Shown here: piece after piece, positions 60,556 to 64,000 of the stretch | Position numbering within the stretch: position 1 is the stretch's first letter | Layout: each line of letters begins with the position of its first letter | NCBI GenBank assembly: GCA_024235995.1 | Contig: JACKLI010000001.1 | Location: forward strand, 1,798,001 to 1,862,000 | Source: Burkholderiaceae bacterium | Lineage (GTDB): Bacteria > Pseudomonadota > Gammaproteobacteria > Burkholderiales > Burkholderiaceae_C | DNA length: 64,000 nt | Direction: 5' to 3' | Made by a program: the position numbers and the translations under genes | Notes under the pieces: model-generated | The model's input: the letters and a program-made list of their open reading frames with translations, nothing else | Database searches by the model: none | What the model was told of the DNA's origin: nothing

Positions 60556-62346
60556 ATGGAAATCTCCAAAGCCGAGCTCAAGTCGGCCGCTGCCGCGTCC
60601 TCGCGCAGCGAAGCATCCCACGCTTCCCAAGATCTGCGCGGCGCCGAAATCCTGGTCAAGGCGCTGCAGGCCGAGGGCGTCAAGTACGTCTGGGGCTACC
60701 CCGGCGGGGCGGTGCTGCACATCTACGACGCGTTCTACAAGCAGGAATCCATCCAGCACGTGCTGGTGCGCCACGAGCAGGCGGCCGTGCACGCGGCCGA
60801 CGGCTACGCGCGCGCCACGGGCGACGTGGGCGTGGCCCTGGTCACCTCGGGCCCGGGCGTGACCAACGCCGTCACCGGCATCGCCACCGCCTACATGGAC
60901 TCGATCCCGATGGTGATCCTGTGCGGCCAGGTGCCCACGGCGGCCATCGGCCAGGACGCCTTCCAGGAGTGCGACACCGTGGGCATCACGCGCCCCGTCG
61001 TCAAGCACAACTTCCTGGTCAAAGACGTGCGCGACATGGCCACGGTGATGAAGAAGGCCTTCCACATCGCGCGCTCGGGCCGCCCGGGCCCGGTGGTGGT
61101 GGACATTCCCAAGGACGTGTCGTTTGCCAAGACCGCCTTCAAGGGCTATCCCGAGACGATCGAGATGCGCTCGTACAACCCGGTCAAGAAGGGCCACAGC
61201 GGGCAGATCCGCAAGGCGCTGCAGCTGCTGCTGTCGGCCAAGCGGCCCTACATCTACACCGGCGGCGGCGTGCTGCTGGCCAATGCCAGCGCCGATCTGC
61301 GCACCCTGGTCGACCTGCTGGGCGCGCCGGTCACCCACACGCTGATGGGCCTGGGGGCGTTTCCGGCCTCGGACAAGCGCTTCGTCGGCATGCTGGGCAT
61401 GCACGGCACCTGGGAAGCCAACAACGCCATGCAGAACTGCGACGTGCTGCTGGCCGTGGGCGCGCGCTTCGACGACCGCGTGATCGGCAACCCCAGGCAC
61501 TTCGCCTCGGTCGACCGCAAGATCATCCACATCGACATCGACCCGTCCAGCATTTCCAAGCGCGTGCGGGTGGACGTGCCGATCGTGGGCGACGTCAAGG
61601 ACGTGCTGACCGACCTGATCGGCATGCTGCGCGAAAACCAGGCCCGGCCCGACGCGGCGGCCCTGGCCGACTGGTGGAAAACCATCGACGGCTGGCGCGG
61701 GCGCGACTGCCTGGCCTACGACCGCGGCAACACCGAGGTCATCAAGCCGCAACACGTGGTCGAGACGCTGTGGAACATGACCAAGGACGCCGACACCTAC
61801 ATCACCTCCGACGTGGGGCAGCACCAGATGTGGGCGGCGCAGTACTACCGCTTCGACGAGCCGCGCCGCTGGATCAACTCGGGCGGGCTGGGTACCATGG
61901 GCGTGGGCATTCCGTACGCCATGGGCATCAAGCTGGCCAAGCCCGATTCGGAGGTGTTCTGCATCACCGGCGAGGGCTCGGTGCAGATGTGCATCCAGGA
62001 GCTGTCCACCTGCCTGCAGTACAACACGCCGATCAAGATCGTCTCGCTCAACAACCGCTACCTGGGCATGGTGCGCCAGTGGCAGGAGATCGAGTACTCC
62101 GGCCGCTACAGCCACAGCTACATGGACGCGCTGCCCAACTTCGTCAAGCTGGCCGAGGCCTACGGCCACGTGGGCATGCTGATTGAGCGCCCGCAGGACG
62201 TGGAGCCCGCGCTGCGCGAGGCGCGCAAGCTCAAGGACCGCACCGTGTTCATGGACTTTCGCACCGACCCGACGGAAAACGTCTTTCCGATGGTGCGCGC
62301 GGGCATGGGCATCACCGAGATGCTGCTCGGATCGGAAGATTTATAA
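60556..62346 (+). CDS. ilvI: acetolactate synthase large subunit
   Basis: 596 aa ThDP enzyme, first common step of valine/isoleucine synthesis. The catalytic Glu74 is in VRHEQAAVHAADGYAR. FAD-binding and central domains follow, and the ThDP motif reads ITGEGSVQM...NN with GEG for the more usual GDG, a variant I recall as normal in Burkholderiales. The ATG at 60556 has GAAAGG upstream. It leads ilvI-ilvH-ilvC, all on the plus strand. Confidence 0.94.
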   Translation: MEISKAELKSAAAASSRSEASHASQDLRGAEILVKALQAEGVKYVWGYPGGAVLHIYDAFYKQESIQHVLVRHEQAAVHAADGYARATGDVGVALVTSGPGVTNAVTGIATAYMDSIPMVILCGQVPTAAIGQDAFQECDTVGITRPVVKHNFLVKDVRDMATVMKKAFHIARSGRPGPVVVDIPKDVSFAKTAFKGYPETIEMRSYNPVKKGHSGQIRKALQLLLSAKRPYIYTGGGVLLANASADLRTLVDLLGAPVTHTLMGLGAFPASDKRFVGMLGMHGTWEANNAMQNCDVLLAVGARFDDRVIGNPRHFASVDRKIIHIDIDPSSISKRVRVDVPIVGDVKDVLTDLIGMLRENQARPDAAALADWWKTIDGWRGRDCLAYDRGNTEVIKPQHVVETLWNMTKDADTYITSDVGQHQMWAAQYYRFDEPRRWINSGGLGTMGVGIPYAMGIKLAKPDSEVFCITGEGSVQMCIQELSTCLQYNTPIKIVSLNNRYLGMVRQWQEIEYSGRYSHSYMDALPNFVKLAEAYGHVGMLIERPQDVEPALREARKLKDRTVFMDFRTDPTENVFPMVRAGMGITEMLLGSEDL

Positions 62347-62399
62347 GAAATGGGCTTGCATCGCTTGTCCTGCAAGCGCGAACAGCTCCATTATCCATA
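62347..62399 (-). repeat. interspersed repeat copy D, between ilvI and ilvH
   Basis: Minus-oriented. TGCAAGCGCGAACAGCT matches the complement of copy C (AAGCGCGAACAGCT identical), followed by an A/T stretch. It fills the first half of the 129-bp ilvI-ilvH gap. Confidence 0.5.
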
Positions 62400-62475
62400 G
62401 CAAGACGAATCTATTGTCCGCCAAGCCCGCGCGTTACCGTGCGCGGGGGAGGGCGGCGAAAAGAGGAATCGAGAC

Positions 62476-62967
62476 ATGAAACACATCATTGCCGTACTGA
62501 TTGAAAACGAGGCGGGCGCGCTGTCCCGCGTGGTGGGCCTGTTCTCGGCCCGGGGCTACAACATCGAGTCGCTGATCGTCGCGCCCACCGAGGACGCCAG
62601 CCTCTCGCGCATGACCATCCAGACCACCGGCTCCGAGGAGGTGATCGAGCAGATCACCAAGCACCTCAACCGCCTGATCGAGGTGGTCAAGGTGGTGGAC
62701 CTGACCGAGGGCAGCTACATCGAGCGCGAGCACATGATGGTCAAGGTGCGCGCCGTCGGCAAGGAGCGCGAGGAGATCAAGCGCACCACCGACATCTTCC
62801 GCGGCCGCGTCATCGACGTGACCGACAAGAGCTACACCATCGAGCTGACCGGCGACCAGGCCAAGCACGACGCGTTCCTCAACTCGATCGACAAGAGCGC
62901 CATCCTGGAGACCGTGCGCACCGGCGCCAGCGGCATCGGGCGCGGCGAGCGTTTGTTGAAGGTTTGA
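62476..62967 (+). CDS. ilvH: acetolactate synthase small (regulatory) subunit
   Basis: 163 aa. An N-terminal ACT domain (HIIAVLIENEAGALSRVVGL, then FSARGYNIESLIVAPTED) binds valine for feedback inhibition; the C-terminal domain (EIKRTTDIFRGRVIDVT) activates the large subunit. AAGAGGAAT precedes the ATG. The stop TGA lies inside repeat copy E. Confidence 0.95.
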   Translation: MKHIIAVLIENEAGALSRVVGLFSARGYNIESLIVAPTEDASLSRMTIQTTGSEEVIEQITKHLNRLIEVVKVVDLTEGSYIEREHMMVKVRAVGKEREEIKRTTDIFRGRVIDVTDKSYTIELTGDQAKHDAFLNSIDKSAILETVRTGASGIGRGERLLKV

Positions 62968-63017
62968 GCCTGAGGCCCGCGCCGATCATGCGGCAGAAGC
63001 TTCATTTTTGATAGTAA
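62962..63017 (-). repeat. interspersed repeat copy E, between ilvH and ilvC
   Basis: Minus-oriented. The plus strand reads TTTGAGCCTGAGG, a GC-rich middle, then AGCTTCATTTTTGATAGTAA. The TTTGA..CCTGAG and ATAGTAA ends match the complements of copies B and C. It includes the ilvH stop codon. Confidence 0.5.
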
Positions 63018-63042
63018 TCGAGACAATCCAAGGAGAAAACCC

Positions 63043-64000
63043 GTGAAAGTGTTCTACGACAAAGACTGTGACCTGTCCCTCATCAAGGGCAAGACGGTGG
63101 CCATCATCGGCTACGGCTCGCAAGGCCACGCGCATGCGCAAAACCTGAACGACAGCGGTGTCAAGGTCGTGGTCGGCCTGCGCAAGGGCGGCGCCAGCTG
63201 GCCCAAGGTCGAGAAGGCCGGCCTGAAGGTGGCCGAGGTGGCCGACGCCGTCAAGCAGGCCGACGTGGTCATGATCCTGCTGCCCGACGAGCAGATCGCC
63301 AAGGTGTACCGCGAGGACGTGGAGCCGAACATCAAGCAGGGCGCCTCGCTGGCCTTTGCGCACGGCTTCAACGTGCACTACGGCCAGGTCGTGCCGCGCG
63401 CCGACCTGGACGTGTGGATGGTGGCGCCCAAGGCACCCGGCCACACCGTGCGCAGCACCTACACCCAGGGCGGCGGCGTGCCGCACCTGGTGGCCGTGCA
63501 CCAGGACAAGAGCGGCAAGGCGCGCGACCTGGCGCTGTCCTACGCCATGGCCAACGGCGGCGGCAAGGCCGGCATCATCGAAACCAACTTCCGCGAGGAG
63601 ACCGAGACCGACCTGTTCGGCGAGCAGGCCGTGCTGTGCGGCGGCACCGTCGAGCTGATCAAGGCCGGCTTCGAGACCCTGGTCGAGGCCGGCTACGCGC
63701 CCGAGATGGCCTACTTCGAGTGCCTGCACGAGCTGAAACTGATCGTCGATCTGATCTATGAAGGCGGCATCGCCAACATGAACTACTCGATCAGCAACAA
63801 CGCCGAGTACGGCGAGTACGTGACCGGCCCGCGCATCGTCACCGACGAGACCAAGAAGGCCATGCGCCAGGCGCTGCGCGACATCCAGACCGGCGAGTAC
63901 GCCAAGAGCTTCATCGCCGAGAACCTGGCCGGCGCGCCCACGCTGCAAAGCCGCCGCCGCCTGAACGCCGAAAGCCAGATCGAGGTGGTGGGCGAGAAGC
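63043..64000 (+). CDS. ilvC: ketol-acid reductoisomerase, 3' end outside the window
   Basis: 319 codons visible of about 338. The N-terminal NADPH-binding loop is IIGYGSQGHAHAQN; HGFNVHYGQVVPRADLDVWM and the metal-binding acidic residues in FREETETDLFGEQAVLCGG, then AYFECLHELKLIVDLIYEGG, mark the class I enzyme. It is the second step of valine/isoleucine synthesis. The start is a GTG at 63043 with AAGGAG 8 nt upstream. The frame is open to the last base. Confidence 0.94.
   Translation, partial: MKVFYDKDCDLSLIKGKTVAIIGYGSQGHAHAQNLNDSGVKVVVGLRKGGASWPKVEKAGLKVAEVADAVKQADVVMILLPDEQIAKVYREDVEPNIKQGASLAFAHGFNVHYGQVVPRADLDVWMVAPKAPGHTVRSTYTQGGGVPHLVAVHQDKSGKARDLALSYAMANGGGKAGIIETNFREETETDLFGEQAVLCGGTVELIKAGFETLVEAGYAPEMAYFECLHELKLIVDLIYEGGIANMNYSISNNAEYGEYVTGPRIVTDETKKAMRQALRDIQTGEYAKSFIAENLAGAPTLQSRRRLNAESQIEVVGEK

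Overview
The window is a GC-rich chromosomal segment of a betaproteobacterium, most likely a member of the Comamonadaceae (Burkholderiales). The evidence is the protein set (TIGR03862-type flavoprotein, DUF3619/DUF3106 cluster, ffs-dnaX-ybaB-recR order, ilvI-ilvH-ilvC), an FNR-controlled cbb3 oxidase cluster, and a family of about 60-bp interspersed repeats of a kind I associate with that family. The genus cannot be fixed from the sequence alone.

Region by region. 1-8022: end of a flavoprotein gene; a lower-GC pair (FAD monooxygenase and a small NAD(P)-binding reductase); gabD; a branched-chain-amino-acid-type ABC binding protein; a LysR regulator divergent from a class II aldolase. 8044-16857: housekeeping genes (cardiolipin synthase, Spx/ArsC-like protein, folC, SPOR protein, cvpA, purF, metZ-like, gltX). 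16867-17245: a tRNA operon Ala-Glu-Asp with its own promoter and a strong terminator. 17289-21797: ribD, a hexameric tyrosine-coordinated heme protein, a PNPOx-like protein, ilvD and lgt. 21850-25635: a malonate-use cluster (malonyl-CoA decarboxylase, an enoyl-CoA hydratase homologue, malonyl-CoA synthetase). 25695-34726: a LapA-like protein, a universal stress protein, then the ccoI-ccoS / ccoN-O-Q-P-G-H microaerobic respiration cluster. Each promoter block of that cluster carries a perfect TTGAC-N4-GTCAA FNR/Anr box. 34782-38142: SRP 4.5S RNA, dnaX with an A9 slippage tract, ybaB, recR. 38357-47440: a Tat-type ABC binding protein, mltD, gloB, a methyltransferase, rnhA and an RND efflux pair.

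47492-51337 is the accessory part. It is the decayed remains of an integrative element inserted at the 3' end of yicC. It holds a truncated tyrosine-recombinase gene, a 5'-truncated gene for an unrecognised protein with a PD-(D/E)xK nuclease-like core, and a 1200-bp IS5-family element with 17-bp inverted repeats and a TTAG target duplication. Imperfect copies of the yicC 3' end flank the element as att sites.

51317-64000 returns to core genes: yicC, a Ser/Thr kinase and PP2C phosphatase pair, rph, an rdgB-type gene, hemW, a LOG protein, dgkA, an RDD protein, DUF3106, DUF3619 and an ECF sigma factor. Divergent from the sigma factor are ilvI, ilvH and ilvC (cut by the window end). ilvI/ilvH/ilvC together with ilvD (19148-20857) cover the common isoleucine/valine pathway.

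The best candidate for something undescribed is the nuclease-like remnant in the decayed element. Other points worth attention are the A9 tract in dnaX, where both alternative frames stop at once, and the interspersed repeat that supplies start or stop codons to several core genes.
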